Assembly: GCA_038277395.1 (NCBI GenBank) | Contig: CM076190.1 | Location: 247,361,256-247,425,255 of the forward strand | DNA length: 64,000 nucleotides | From: Dryocosmus kuriphilus | Taxonomy: Eukaryota > Arthropoda > Insecta > Hymenoptera > Cynipidae | Reading direction: 5' to 3' | In this document: positions 1 through 9,463 of the stretch, in pieces | How positions within the stretch are numbered: the stretch's first letter is position 1 | Layout of the letters: every line of letters starts with the position of its first letter | Notes under the pieces: model-generated | Told to the model about the DNA's origin: nothing | The model's database searches: none | What the model saw: only the letters and a program-made list of their open reading frames with translations | Made by a program: the position numbers and the translations under genes

Positions 1-88
1 ATTTCACATAAAAATTGGCTATACAAACATGAATACACTCCCTAACTCTCAGTATCTACTATCTATAGTCAGTAAACTACTCACTTAC

Positions 89-155
89 CTTTGAAAACTT
101 CGACGTAGGCCTCGACGCCGGCTTTAATTAGAAAGTTGGAGGCTTTTTCGTCCAT
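89..155 (-). CDS. First coding exon of a host gene (partial; rest lies off the left edge)
   Basis: On the minus strand an ATG at 155-153 opens 22 codons plus one base. The exon ends in AAAG followed by GTAAGTGAG, a near-perfect splice donor at 88-82. The peptide starts MDEKASNFLIKAGVEAYVEV and has an amphipathic helical look. It could be the first helices of a SAM-like domain, but that is only an impression from hydrophobic spacing. The coding bases are clearly more GC-rich than the surroundings. The next exon would lie left of position 1. The function cannot be named. The exon call rests on the start, the clean reading frame and the donor site. The intron begins at 88 and nothing else is visible in 1-88. 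Confidence 0.6.
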
Positions 156-944
156 TTCGCAATTTACAAAAACAAACCGGAAAAAGCTGGATGTAGTTAA
201 ATCATTATTTTAAAGCAATTTTTAAAACCGTAGTGGATAGCGCGTCGTTAAGGAAATGTTACTGGCACGTAGGGATGGGCGATACTTACTCGATACATTG
301 GGTATTGATACTTTTTCTAGTCGATGCTTCGATACTCGATACGATATTTAGTAAACTGATACATCGAAGTATCGATACTATTTTAGAGAGTATCGCGCAC
401 AAAGTGTCGATCGAAGTATCACAGTATTTTGTCTCTCAAGTCTCAACATTATTCCGAAATTGATCGACCAGAGCATCATCCACTAAAATTGGATATTAGG
501 AAATTGATTTTCAATTTAAAAACATGATACGCAAATTACAAGAAATGGCAGACAGATATCGGCCACTATTTTCAGATTCAATATTCTCAAAACACAATTT
601 CACCATTTTACCATATTTTACTCAACGAATAATAAAATTAATTTTTCTTTACGTCTCGGTCGAAAGTACGTATCTCCAGCATCGATTTTAACGAAGAAAG
701 CCTAAGATTTGTGCATTGGTGGGATTACATGCACGCCCTCTGTAACAGTGGGAGCAAAAAATTTGACTGTGCACTCCGATACATGAGACTACCTTTTGTT
801 CTTATGTATAAACTGAGAGATGCTTGCTCGGAATTTATCAGTGTTTTTTCTTAGGCCTCAGTGAATATACGTTAAAAACACGAAGTAGTGATTATGAAAA
901 CTGTGAAAAAAAGAAAAATATGTTATAAGAAAGCTTTTTTTATT

Positions 945-960
945 TATATATATATATATA

Positions 961-991
<31 letters not shown>
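945..991. repeat. (TA)n microsatellite at the 5' junction of the Penelope-like element
   Basis: Almost pure TA dinucleotides, broken once by an AAAA run near 961. It joins the truncated coding part of the element without a gap. It may be target DNA or an addition made at integration. Confidence 0.85.
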
Positions 992-995
<4 letters not shown>

Positions 996-1591
996 TAAGC
1001 TTTGGTTATTCCAAAATTTTAATCAAACGCTGTTTAAAAGCTGAAACTTTTCGATTTTACAACTCAGAAAAATTTTCTTTACTCAATAAGAACAACTTTC
1101 AAACTAACTCCACTGACTACACAGTTCTTCCATATATTTGTAACTTATCAGAAAAAATCCAACACATTCTAAGATCCTACAATATCAGAGTCATACACAA
1201 ACCCTCAAACAATTTTTCTTCTTTTTTCTCTAAATTAAATGATCCGTTACCAACTGAAAAGCTTTCTGGTGTTGTATATAAATATAACTCCAAAAATTGT
1301 AATTGTTGTTACATAGGTGAAACTGGTAGATGTCTTAATATTCGCACGCGTGAACACAAAAATTCTATTCACAATCTCAATGATTCTAACCATACTGTTC
1401 TTGTAGAACATTTCATATGTTTGGGTCACCACTTTGATTTCGATAATTTTGAGATTTTGTCTACAGAGACCAACACAGCTAAAAGAAAAATTATTGAAAA
1501 TTTCTTTATCAATAAAATTAAAAATAATGTGAATTTAAGATTTGAACCTAATCTTTTCCCGCCTGAATACAAATCTTTAACTTTGATTTAA
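992..1591 (+). pseudogene. Penelope-like element polyprotein, C-terminal GIY-YIG endonuclease part
   Basis: An open frame without a start codon runs from the TA tract to TAA at 1589-1591, about 200 codons. The first part corresponds to the linker after the missing reverse transcriptase. The endonuclease begins near 1262 with GVVYKYNSKNCNCCYIGETG: a GVY-type motif, cysteines of the zinc-binding knuckle typical of PLE endonucleases, and YIG ten or so residues later. The helix RTREHK follows, then conserved His residues. KRKIIENFFINKI contains the catalytic-type Glu and Asn. There are no stops or frameshifts, so the domain is well preserved, but the element is 5'-truncated and cannot be autonomous. 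Family assignment from the motifs is strong; the subfamily is not decided. Confidence 0.85.
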
Positions 1592-1990
1592 TACAATAGT
1601 TCCCTACTTTATCTACATCAGCACTCTATCTACATATCATTACTACGACCATCTTTAGATTAAACCTTCTATAATGTAATAAAATCCTCAGTCGAACTTT
1701 GTTGTCAATACGACTCACTCGTGTTTATTTTTCCGTCCTATAACTATGTTTTTCAAATTTCAAAATTTGTTAGTTACATCATCGTAACTTATGTTAATCT
1801 TTTTTCAACGATATGTCTACGATTTATATTTTTTTATCATGACTTCGTTCCTTACATTCTTTTCTGTAAATTCATGAGGTATGTACTTCTTTTTATTGTT
1901 AATTTCTAACACATCAATGTAATTTCTCTCACGTTTCCTTTATAATTTCAAATGTAAACCTTTTTCTAAAATCTTTTACAGTATTAAACT

Positions 1991-2031
1991 TTGACTGAAG
2001 AGGACTCAAATCTAGAGTCGAAACGTTTCAA
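1991..2031 (+). ncRNA. Hammerhead-ribozyme-like motif in the PLE 3' region
   Basis: The parts occur in hammerhead order. Stem I strand TTGA is at 1991-1994. The core CTGAAGA (matching CUGANGA) is at 1995-2001, followed by one extra G. Stem II is GACTC/GAGTC at 2003-2007 and 2015-2019 with a 7-nt loop. GAA is at 2020-2022. The self-complementary ACGT of a two-pair stem III is at 2023-2026. T at 2027 sits at the cleavage position. The closing stem I strand TCAA is at 2028-2031. Very short stem III hammerheads that act as dimers are known from Penelope-like elements. The extra G before stem II departs from the textbook core. Activity is inferred, not shown. Confidence 0.6.
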
Positions 2032-2112
2032 CCCAAATTTTTGTTCTACTTTATTCGTTTCCTTCCATTTGACCTAACCTAGAAGACTTCTACTGACAAT
2101 AAGAAAAGCTTT

Positions 2113-3117
2113 GTAATAAATAATATGATAATTTTACATTATAGTTATTTTGTAATAAATTATATCAGTGTTTTTTATTTATAACATGAAAAAAGACATC
2201 TTTATAAAATTGAATTTATTTCTTTTAAAAAGCGTGATTATATATGTCTGTTTATATGTATTTGATGCCTGCCCCCGACCAGGAGAATACGCTTCGCTCC
2301 CGCTTGCAAATGTCGGGACAGGCATAACAAAAATACATGGCAAAATTTGCAGCACAGAAAAGTAAGTGACAGAGAGAGAGACAGAAAAAAATTCAAAGCT
2401 TTGTGAGTGTCTGAAAAAGGCGCTGAGGTAAGGAACAAAAGTTAAACATGACCGCGCAACGGGCTGTCTGCTGGAACGCGGTTGTATTGTTTATAAAAAT
2501 AATTAAAAATGTATTTAGTAAACGTACTTTCGACCGGCTATAAAGAAAAATAGTATACACCAAACGGGCAAGAGGTTGAAAGCCCAGAATGTCGCGTAGT
2601 GCAGAAAATTTCAACTTTCTGCCCTTGTAATGTTGTAATGTAATTGTAATTTCGCTTCTTCGTGCAATTTCTTTTTTAAATAGAAGTTTGAATACAGGTA
2701 AAAAAATAAATTTTGCGTGAAACCCAAATTTCCGGATTAGAATTTCAAATTATGGTTTTACGGGCTTTATGTAAAAGTATTCAATTTATAATTTTTTTAC
2801 TTGCACTCACACTCCTATATTAAAAAAAAAAATCGCACCAAGAAGCCAAAAATTATCTAATTGTAGTATTTGTTGATTAAATTGAAGAAATTGAGTTTTG
2901 GAATATTTAAAAATGAAACAGTGCAAAATTGAGTCACATCTCTTTGCTATAGTTAATAAAAATAGTTTTTTTAAAAATAAAGATATTTGATTCAAGTTGC
3001 TTTGAAAATTATATAGACGCAGATAAAAAAAAAGAATTTTAAATCTGTGCAAACAATAAACATACATACACCCTGGTACACTTTAAATGATAAATACATA
3101 AATAATTTCTTAACTAT
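2113..3117. other. Unrecognised AT-rich sequence
   Basis: No supported gene. It contains the GC-rich hairpin at 2266-2324 and a moderately GC-rich patch at about 2400-2640 with a CGCGCAACGGGC stretch. The open frames of 60-90 codons here show no domain and overlap on both strands. It is probably the interior of the CGATA-ended element. Confidence 0.4.
2266..2324. repeat. GC-rich hairpin
   Basis: TGCCTGCCCCCGAC at 2266-2279 faces GTCGGGACAGGCA at 2312-2324, giving a stem of about 13 pairs with one bulge and one mismatch. Inside, GGAG and CTCC can form a second short helix around CGCTTCG. It stands out from AT-rich surroundings. I do not recognise it as a tRNA or a known small RNA. Confidence 0.6.
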
Positions 3118-3249
3118 ATTTCGAGTATCGATACTTTTTCGGCCGATACATCCGTTGGAGTATATCGATAATTTAAAAAGTATTGATCTTTGAGTACCGA
3201 TACTTTTTTTGAGCATCGGCCATCCGGCAATGTCGATGCTTGGTTGCTT

Positions 3250-3563
3250 GCGTCGCAAAAGGCGCACAAATTCAAAACGGAATTAAATGCATTTTCTCAA
3301 CTAAATATAAATAATTATTACAAATTTCACAGAAGTATATAAAATTTCATAACTTTTGATGTAGTGCAGAGAAAAAAATTATTACAAATATATTTTGTAA
3401 ACAACAGTTTATTTTCTTTGAGTTCCAAAGATTAACTCATATTTCACGAAATATCGTTTCAGTTAATACATTTTATAAATACCATAGAAGATTTAAAAGT
3501 ATTATTAAAAATTCACATACGAATTTTCATTGTCGAAGTTAAGAAATAATATATATATATATA
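3250..3563. other. AT-rich stretch, nothing recognised
   Basis: No motif, open frame or repeat that I can support, apart from the TA tract at 3547-3563 that borders the next element. Confidence 0.5.
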
Positions 3564-3570
3564 TTGTGAC

Positions 3571-4387
3571 TTTTTAGTCCTTATTGAATTAACAATAAAT
3601 AATTTAATGGGAAAGGTTACACGTGAGTAAAAATATGAGATTTAAAAAAAAGCATATCATCCATTTATTCAAATATTACCCTACGTAACCTGCCAATACA
3701 ATCAGCTAATCCTGGCTAGTGTTTCTCTCTCTCTCTCTTTTTCTTCGTAGTCCTAGGTACAATAACTTTTATATTATTTTTGTTATTAAGAACTTATAAA
3801 GATATATTATTGCTTCGTCTAAATTTTAGTGAAATCAAGATGAGGGCTTTTATGCCTCGAATTATATAATAGGTTTAATTATTATTACACTCATACAGCC
3901 TTACTAATATAGCCTGCGCTTCAGGCTCCTGGGGTCTAAACCTTACCCGTCAACTATTGAGCTGAGCCTCGGTACCCTTACAGAAGTCGTTCCTAATCTC
4001 CTACAATAAAAGGATTATTCCACTGACCTAGTGCGAACCTCTTCAAATTGAGATTGCTCTGGTCTTTAAATTCATTCATGAAAATTGGGATTTTCCCACA
4101 CCTTAATTCTCCAAGGATTCATATGAGAGGCTTGATGCCTTTTTTATTTTATCCAATTTGGGGAGGTCCGCTCTGTGTTCTTCCTATCACTCTTTTTTAT
4201 TCTCACTTATACCTCTAAGTACAATATTTTTCATTTAAAACAATTTTATTTATTCTTTGATCGATATTTTTATTTAATACAGTCTTTCACAATTAATTTT
4301 CCCTCTGAAGCCTAAAAAAAGAAGATGCCGAACATAGCATTTATATGGCAAATCAAAAAAGGATACGCGGAAACATTCGAAAATATT
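3571..4387. other. Left interior of the TTGTRAC unit, no gene
   Basis: Noncoding, with a short CT tract near 3725-3740. Possible weak relatives of the hairpin core lie at about 4011-4021 (GGATTATTCC) and 4087-4097 (GGGATTTTCCC). No open frame carries a domain. Confidence 0.4.
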
Positions 4388-4637
4388 CTTTTAATTCTCT
4401 TATTGACAAGTCGATCAGATAAATCTCATCTCTTCTCAAGAGAGCTAAAAGAAACAAGAAGGAATCAATTTACCGAGTGCGTCTTCTAATTCCCTTATAG
4501 ACAAGGGTGAGGAATAAATTCCAGCCCTTCTCGAGAGAACTAGAAGAAGATTGACGAAAAGAAAGAAAAAGAACTTCGAATTCCCTTTTTGACAAGGGGA
4601 TGAGATGAATCTCAATCCTTCTCAAGGGAACTAGAAG
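4388..4637. repeat. Array of three hairpin repeats (left set)
   Basis: Three units start at 4388, 4483 and 4574, about 93 bp apart. Each has outer arms of 14 nt: CTTTTAATTCTCTT/AAGAGAGCTAAAAG at 4388-4401/4438-4451; CTTCTAATTCCCTT/GAGAGAACTAGAAG at 4483-4496/4533-4546; CTTCGAATTCCCTT/AAGGGAACTAGAAG at 4574-4587/4624-4637. Each also has a perfect small inner helix whose bases change together: AGAT-AA-ATCT, GGAAT-AA-ATTCC, GAGAT-GA-ATCTC. GACAAG precedes and CTTCTC follows the inner helix in every unit. Paired changes that keep pairing suggest that the fold, in DNA or RNA, has been maintained. Confidence 0.75.
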
Positions 4638-4889
4638 CTGAGGAGTTCCCGATTCTACCGAGGACCTCGGGGTTCTGCTGCTAGTTGGTATCTGCTTCTT
4701 TGACTACCTACGTGCCCTCTTTTTAAAGACTTCTCCCCCTGCACCCACTCACTACGTCACAAATTTAGAACACTGGTGGGGTCGAAAACACTCACGCGTG
4801 GGTGGGGCTCCTGCACATAGAGCTCCTTGCGAGTCTTTTTCTCGTGTGCCGAGATCTTGCCTATGCGCAGGCTCCTTTTACACTACCGA

Positions 4890-4917
4890 ATGTCACAATA
4901 TATATATATTGTGACAT
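4890..4917. repeat. 28-bp perfect palindrome, back-to-back TTGTGACAT termini
   Basis: ATGTCACAA, then alternating TA, then TTGTGACAT: 28 nt equal to its own reverse complement. The arms match the TTGTGAC terminus at 3564-3570 and the TTGTAAC terminus at 11027-11033. It looks like two element ends meeting across a short TA target. Confidence 0.8.
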
Positions 4918-4929
4918 GTGAGTGGTGTT

Positions 4930-5080
4930 ATATAAAAGCCTGAGCATAGGCAAACCCTTATTGCACGACCGATGCTCAATAGAAACATAGTAGACTTACA
5001 GGGGCAACTCTCGCGAGCATTCCCACCCACGCGAAAACGGAAGCTGAGTGGGAGCAGACTGTAGCAAGAATATAAAAAGG
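4930..5080 (+). promoter_or_regulatory. Two TATA-box-like sites upstream of the non-LTR element
   Basis: TATAAAAG at 4930-4937 and TATAAAAAGG at 5071-5080 are good TATA matches about 140 bp apart in a moderately GC-rich leader. They might drive a transcript through the hairpin unit or the retroelement. Jockey-type elements normally use internal TATA-less promoters, so the sites may belong to older host-element DNA. No initiator at the right distance is convincing. Confidence 0.25.
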
Positions 5081-5276
5081 CGAGACACCCACGAAAAGTG
5101 ATGGCACATTTCGTTTGCAACGACGGCGACTGTCGGATTCACGGCAGCAAAAACTTTTAAAAAATGTGTAGTGCAGTGGTCCAGCTCAGTATAGTGTAGA
5201 ATAGCATCTATAACTGCATTCAGTTTTCCATGCTTCAAGCAGTGTTTTGTGTCGAAGTGCCTACCAAGTTAAATGA

Positions 5277-5352
5277 TATACCAGTGCCTCACAGTGTATC
5301 AGTGCCTCACGGATTATCAGTGTCTCACGGATTATCAGTGCCTCGCGGATTC
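5277..5352 (+). repeat. 18-19 bp tandem repeats in the retroelement leader
   Basis: Four units built on ATCAGTGCCTCACGGATT lie just upstream of ORF1, differing at one to four positions. Tandem leader repeats can act as promoter modules in non-LTR elements. That role is inferred here. Confidence 0.8.
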
Positions 5353-5440
5353 TTGGTAATGTATCATAGTGCTTTACAATAATATTTTTCTCAATATTGT
5401 ATTGTATTCTTTTCCTGTATTGTACTCTTTTCCTCGCACC

Positions 5441-6850
5441 ATGGGTGATCCTCCCCCTCATGAACGATCTTCTGCATCCTCTATGCACCCAACCCAGCCC
5501 AATCCGGCCATACCTTCGCTGTCACTTCCTCTCGGTGATGGTCTTTCTAACACGCAGCTCGCTGCAGCAAACTCTGAAATTAGCAAGGTCTTTGATTCCT
5601 ACAAGGCAATCCTCCACTCTCGAGCCACACCCACACTCACTCCCACATCTGTTGCTAATCCTGATGATGACCCCATGGAACTCTCTCTCGACTCTCCTCT
5701 CTCGAAGGTCGACAAAAACGACGGTTTCAAATCCGTCAATCCTAGACGTAAAAAACGCAGGCGTACTACAAGTTCCCCTCTACCCTCTTCCCCGACGACT
5801 TCCGACGAGGAAGGTTCTCTAGCTCTATCATCTAGCTCTTCCGACGATGACGAACCCGTCGCCAAGGAACGAAGCCCTCCTCCTATTCGTATCCTAAGAA
5901 AAGATCTGTGGCCTAAAATCCACCAAGCCCTTTTAAAGGATGACATTCCTGTTCGCTCGGCTAAAAACACTTCTGAGGCCATTCTTGTATACCCCGAAAC
6001 CGTCGAAGGCTTCCGTGCCATCACGGCCAAACTCGACAAATATAACTTGGCGTATTCTACCAACCAACTTCGACAGGATAGAGATCTTGTCGTTGTAATC
6101 AGGGGGGTCATTGAGTCCCTTTCCGATGAAGCTATCCTAAAGGAGCTTCAAATGAAAATCCCCTCGGTGAAGAACATTCACCGAATGAGAAAAGACGACA
6201 AGATCTGGCCCCTCGTCGTAGTTCACTTGGAGCCAAATGCTCCTACAGCTAAAACTATTTTTAATTTACAAACTTTAGCCGGTCTCAGCGTGAAAGTTGA
6301 GACCAAGCGTAAATCGTCTTTGGTTCCCCAATGTCTTCGCTGTCTCAAGTTCTTTCACACGGCGAATTATTACCACGCACCTTAGGCATGCTCGTTCTGC
6401 GCTCGCAGCCATGCCACCGCCTCTTGCACTTTTAAAGAGCAGAAAAATGCTACCTCCTCCTGCTTCGACTGCAAAGGAGCTCACCGTGCCACATTCCGTG
6501 GCTGTCCGAAGGTTCCCCAGAAATCTGAATCCAAAAGAAAACTCCAAACTCCCAAAACACAAACCACATTAAAATCTTCTAACCTCTCTAATCCACTCAT
6601 ACAGCCTGTAGTAAATTCTAATCCTCCGAGGCCACTAAATGTACCTAAACCTTCCAAACCTCAGGCTTCTTACGCCCGTATAGTTTCTCCCTCTCAACCT
6701 CATTCTCACTCACAACCTCCCACTCAAAATCCAACACAAACCTCACACAAACCCGATCCATTAAACAATCCTCAAATCCAGCAGCTTTTTCGTGAATTCC
6801 TCTCCGTCTTTGCAAATGCCTTCCAACTCTCAAACTCTTCTCTTACATAA
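5441..6850 (+). pseudogene. Non-LTR retrotransposon ORF1 (gag-like nucleic-acid-binding protein), one nonsense codon
   Basis: The ATG at 5441 sits in a good context (CACCATGG); the frame reaches TAA at 6848-6850, about 470 codons, broken by a TAG at 6383-6385. The N-terminal third is Ser/Pro-rich and includes a basic patch (RRKKRRR) and an acidic Ser run. The middle part resembles the PRE/C2HC region of Jockey-group ORF1 proteins. At about residue 295 comes the first zinc knuckle, CLRCLKFFHTANYY, whose last Cys is replaced by Tyr. After the TAG the frame continues with CSFCARSHATASC and CFDCKGAHRATFRGC, two more CCHC-type knuckles, then a Pro/Ser/Gln-rich tail. Its known role is binding element RNA. 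The nonsense codon and lost Cys make it a pseudogene. Confidence 0.8.
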
Positions 6851-9463
6851 GAGAAATCTTACTGTTATTACCTGGAACGCCAATAGTATTTCTGCCTCAA
6901 AGAGACTTGAATTAACTCTGTTTCTCGAGGAGAGTTCTGTTGACGTTGCTCGTATAACTGAGACCCATCTGAAACCTGAAAATAAACTTTTCTTTTCAAA
7001 TTTTTCTGTTTACAGAAAAGATCGTATTTCCTCAAAAGGGGGTGGCGTGGCTATCCTTGTTCGTAACTCCCTCAAACATAAACCTATTAATACCGATTCT
7101 TCTCCTTGCGAAGTAACAGGGGTCGAAGTCTTTCTTGACTCTGGTCCAATTCGTATTTTATCTCTTTACTCTCCCCCTCATATTAATAATATATCTAAAA
7201 TTCCCGATCTTTTTAATTCTAATATCCCAACGATAGTAGCTGGCGATTTTAACGCCAAAAACAAGGCCTGGGGTTGCATAAAAAACAACCCGAAAGGTAA
7301 ATCTCTTTTCAAAACTCTTATTCGACACAACCTTACAATTGAAGCACCCCCGGTCCCCACTCACTTCCCTGGTTCTTCAAAATACAATCCCGACATTCTT
7401 GATCTCTTCCTGGCTAAAAATATTTCTATTAACAAAGATGCCTGGTCGCTGCCTGTTCTGAGTTCCAACCATAATCCTGTTCTCATGGAGCTTACTGGTA
7501 ACCCGGAACTCTCCCCTCCTTCTGAGTCTAAAATCGACTATCTGTACCTTAAATATCTCCTTGAATCTTCTCCCTTTAAATGCCTCCAGATCCGATCATC
7601 TTCCGAAATCGACTCAACAGTCGGTGCTCTCACGGATGATATTCAAAATGCTGTTAAACTTGCCACCACAACCAAAGCTATCTCTCCATCCAATCTTAAA
7701 CTACCTCCTGCTATCCTTCAACTCGTAAATAGGAAAAATCAGAATAGAAAGCACTGGCAATCTACCCGTACTCCCAGACACCGCCGCCGCCTGAACCGCT
7801 ATCAAAAAGAGCTCAAATTCGCTTTTCAGTCTACTGACAACTCTTCCTTTGAAACTTATATTGCGGAAGCCGAACTATACCCTAAACGGTGCTCGAAGGT
7901 AATTAAATCTCTTAGAAATAGAAAATCTCATCTCCCCTCTCTCGTAAAAAAACGGTCAATCCTTCTCTCTTGACGAAGAAAAAGCCGAAATCTTTGCAGA
8001 CTCTCTTAAAACTCAATGTTCCCCTTTTCCCAGCCTTGACAAATTTACTTCTTTTCACGATAACATCTCAAAGACTGTACAAGACTTTACTGTGACGGAC
8101 AGTTTATTTCACTCCTACCTCTCCTAAAGAAATCCGCGACACAATTCGCTCTCTTCGTAACAGAAAAGCCCCCGGAAATGACGCTATTAGTAACGGAATA
8201 CTTAAAATTCGTCCCCGAAAACACATTGCAGCGATCTGCACAATTATAAACTCAATGTTGAGATTTCATTACTTTCCTTCTGCTTGGAAGAAGGCTACAG
8301 TAATCTTTCTTCCCAAACCTGGTAAGCCTCTCAGCTCATCTTCAAGCTTTCGCCCCATCAGCCTGCTCTGCACTCTCAGCAACGTAGCTGAAAGCATCAT
8401 TCTTTCTCGTTTCGCCGATTTTGTCTCACGAAACAACATTCTACCTGACTTCCAGCACGGTTTCCGCAAACGCCATGGAACAGCCCACCAACTTCTTCGC
8501 GTTTCTGAATACATTGCCGACAATCTCAATAAAGGTAAGCACACGTCCATTCACGACGGTCTCATTTTCAAACTTATCCACTTAAAATTTCCTCATTACC
8601 TTATTGGCCTAATTAAATCTTATCTCTCAAACAGGAGTATTAGAGCTCGAGTCGGAAACTCCTTATCGCAACCCCAACTTATCACTTCCGGTGTCCCTCA
8701 GGGTTCTAAACTTTCCCCGTCTCTCTTCAACGTTTATTTTTACGACATTCCTGTCAATGATAAAATCCTCATGGTCCAATACGCCGAAGATGTTGGCTTT
8801 CTTCAATCTGCCAGGGTTATTAAACGATGTTCCTCTCATTTAAATAGATTCACCCCAGTTGCTCTCGATTGGTACTCCAGATGGAGATTTGAAATTAATA
8901 AAACTAAATCGGAAGCCGTCTTCTTCACTCGCTGCCTCCGCCGGCCTCCTAAACTTCTCGTTAATTCCCTCCCCATCGAATGGAGTAACTCTGCTAAATA
9001 CCTCGGAGTCATTTTTGACAAGAAACTCACCTGGTCCAAGCAGATAACTGATACCCGCAACAAAGCCTGTGGAGCTTTTACAGCGCTAAAACCGTTTTTT
9101 AATAATCAAACTGTTTCCCGGGCCACTAAAGCCCGTGCTTTTAACGCTATAATTAGAAGTATCTGTACTTACGCGATTCCAATATGGGGCTCCGCGAGCC
9201 CAACTAGCCTTTCAAAGCTCCAGGGGACTTATATGCGCCTTCTTCGCTCCTCTCTAAACATGCCCTGGTTTATCCGCAACAAACAAATCCTTGCGGAAAC
9301 CAAACTCCCTTCTATCTCAGACGCTGCAAAATTATATCCTGCGAATCTCCGTCTCTCGGTACAGAATCACCCTAACCCCAGCATTAATTTACTTGCAAAT
9401 TACGCAAGTAAACCATCTGAACGTTTCAGAAGGCCGTGCCTTCTTGTCCCGTCAGACTCTTAA
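6816..9463 (+). pseudogene. Non-LTR retrotransposon ORF2 (APE endonuclease plus reverse transcriptase), broken
   Basis: The likely start, ATG at 6816, overlaps the end of ORF1. The endonuclease (6850-7500) shows ITWNANSIS, TETHL, AGDFNAKNKAWGC and SSNHNPV; the last is normally S-D-H, so a catalytic Asp is changed to Asn. An extra A in the A run near 7947-7953 shifts the frame. A second shift lies near 8100-8112. The reverse transcriptase resumes with RNRKAPGNDAISNGIL, then FRPISLL, GFRKRHGT and SGVPQGSKLSPSLFN. The palm segment with the first catalytic Asp is missing: KHTSI joins directly to HDGLIFKLI near 8550, an in-frame deletion of about 15 codons. YADD reads YAED at about 8782. The frame ends with TAA at 9461-9463. 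It cannot be enzymatically active. Confidence 0.85.

Larger units (their letters stand above)
938..2098 (+). mobile_element. 5'-truncated Penelope-like element (PLE), family 1
   Basis: This insertion carries the C-terminal GIY-YIG endonuclease of a Penelope-like retroelement, then a 3' untranslated tail of about 500 bp. It is flanked by an imperfect duplication: ATAAGAAAGCTTT at 925-937 and ATAAGAAAAGCTTT at 2099-2112, which I read as a 13-14 bp target-site duplication. The truncated 5' side is a (TA)n tract at about 945-991, from which the open frame emerges directly. The reverse transcriptase is missing. A hammerhead-like fold lies at 1991-2031, about 70 nt from the 3' end. Such ribozymes are known for PLEs. 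Confidence 0.75.
274..3240. mobile_element. Putative DNA-transposon remnant with CGATA-rich ends (hAT-like?)
   Basis: The left end reads GGGATGGGCGATACTTACTC, followed by many CGATAC and TCGATAC motifs to about 420. The right end, read on the minus strand from about 3228, is GGATGGCCGATGCTC, followed by similar TATCGATAC motifs back to 3118. The two ends therefore form imperfect inverted repeats with CGATA-rich subterminal DNA. GGGATGGGC-type termini recall hAT elements, but I cannot show a clean 8-bp target duplication; GGCA is shared just outside both ends. No transposase is visible. The interior of about 2.9 kb holds unrecognised AT-rich DNA (420-937 and 2113-3117) and a nested Penelope-like insertion. 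It could instead be two independent fragments. Confidence 0.4.

Noticed and set aside
233..463. 76-codon frame at the left edge
   Set aside because: Composed of CGATA-rich terminal DNA of an element; no protein-like composition.
1247..1432. Minus-strand frame over the first Penelope-like element
   Set aside because: It is the antisense shadow of the GIY-YIG domain.
274..3240. Firm hAT assignment for the CGATA-ended element
   Set aside because: No transposase and no clean 8-bp target duplication; only the GGGATGGGC-type terminus supports it.
5599..6111. 170-codon minus-strand frame over ORF1 of the non-LTR element
   Set aside because: Antisense of a C-rich, S/P-rich coding region; no domain.
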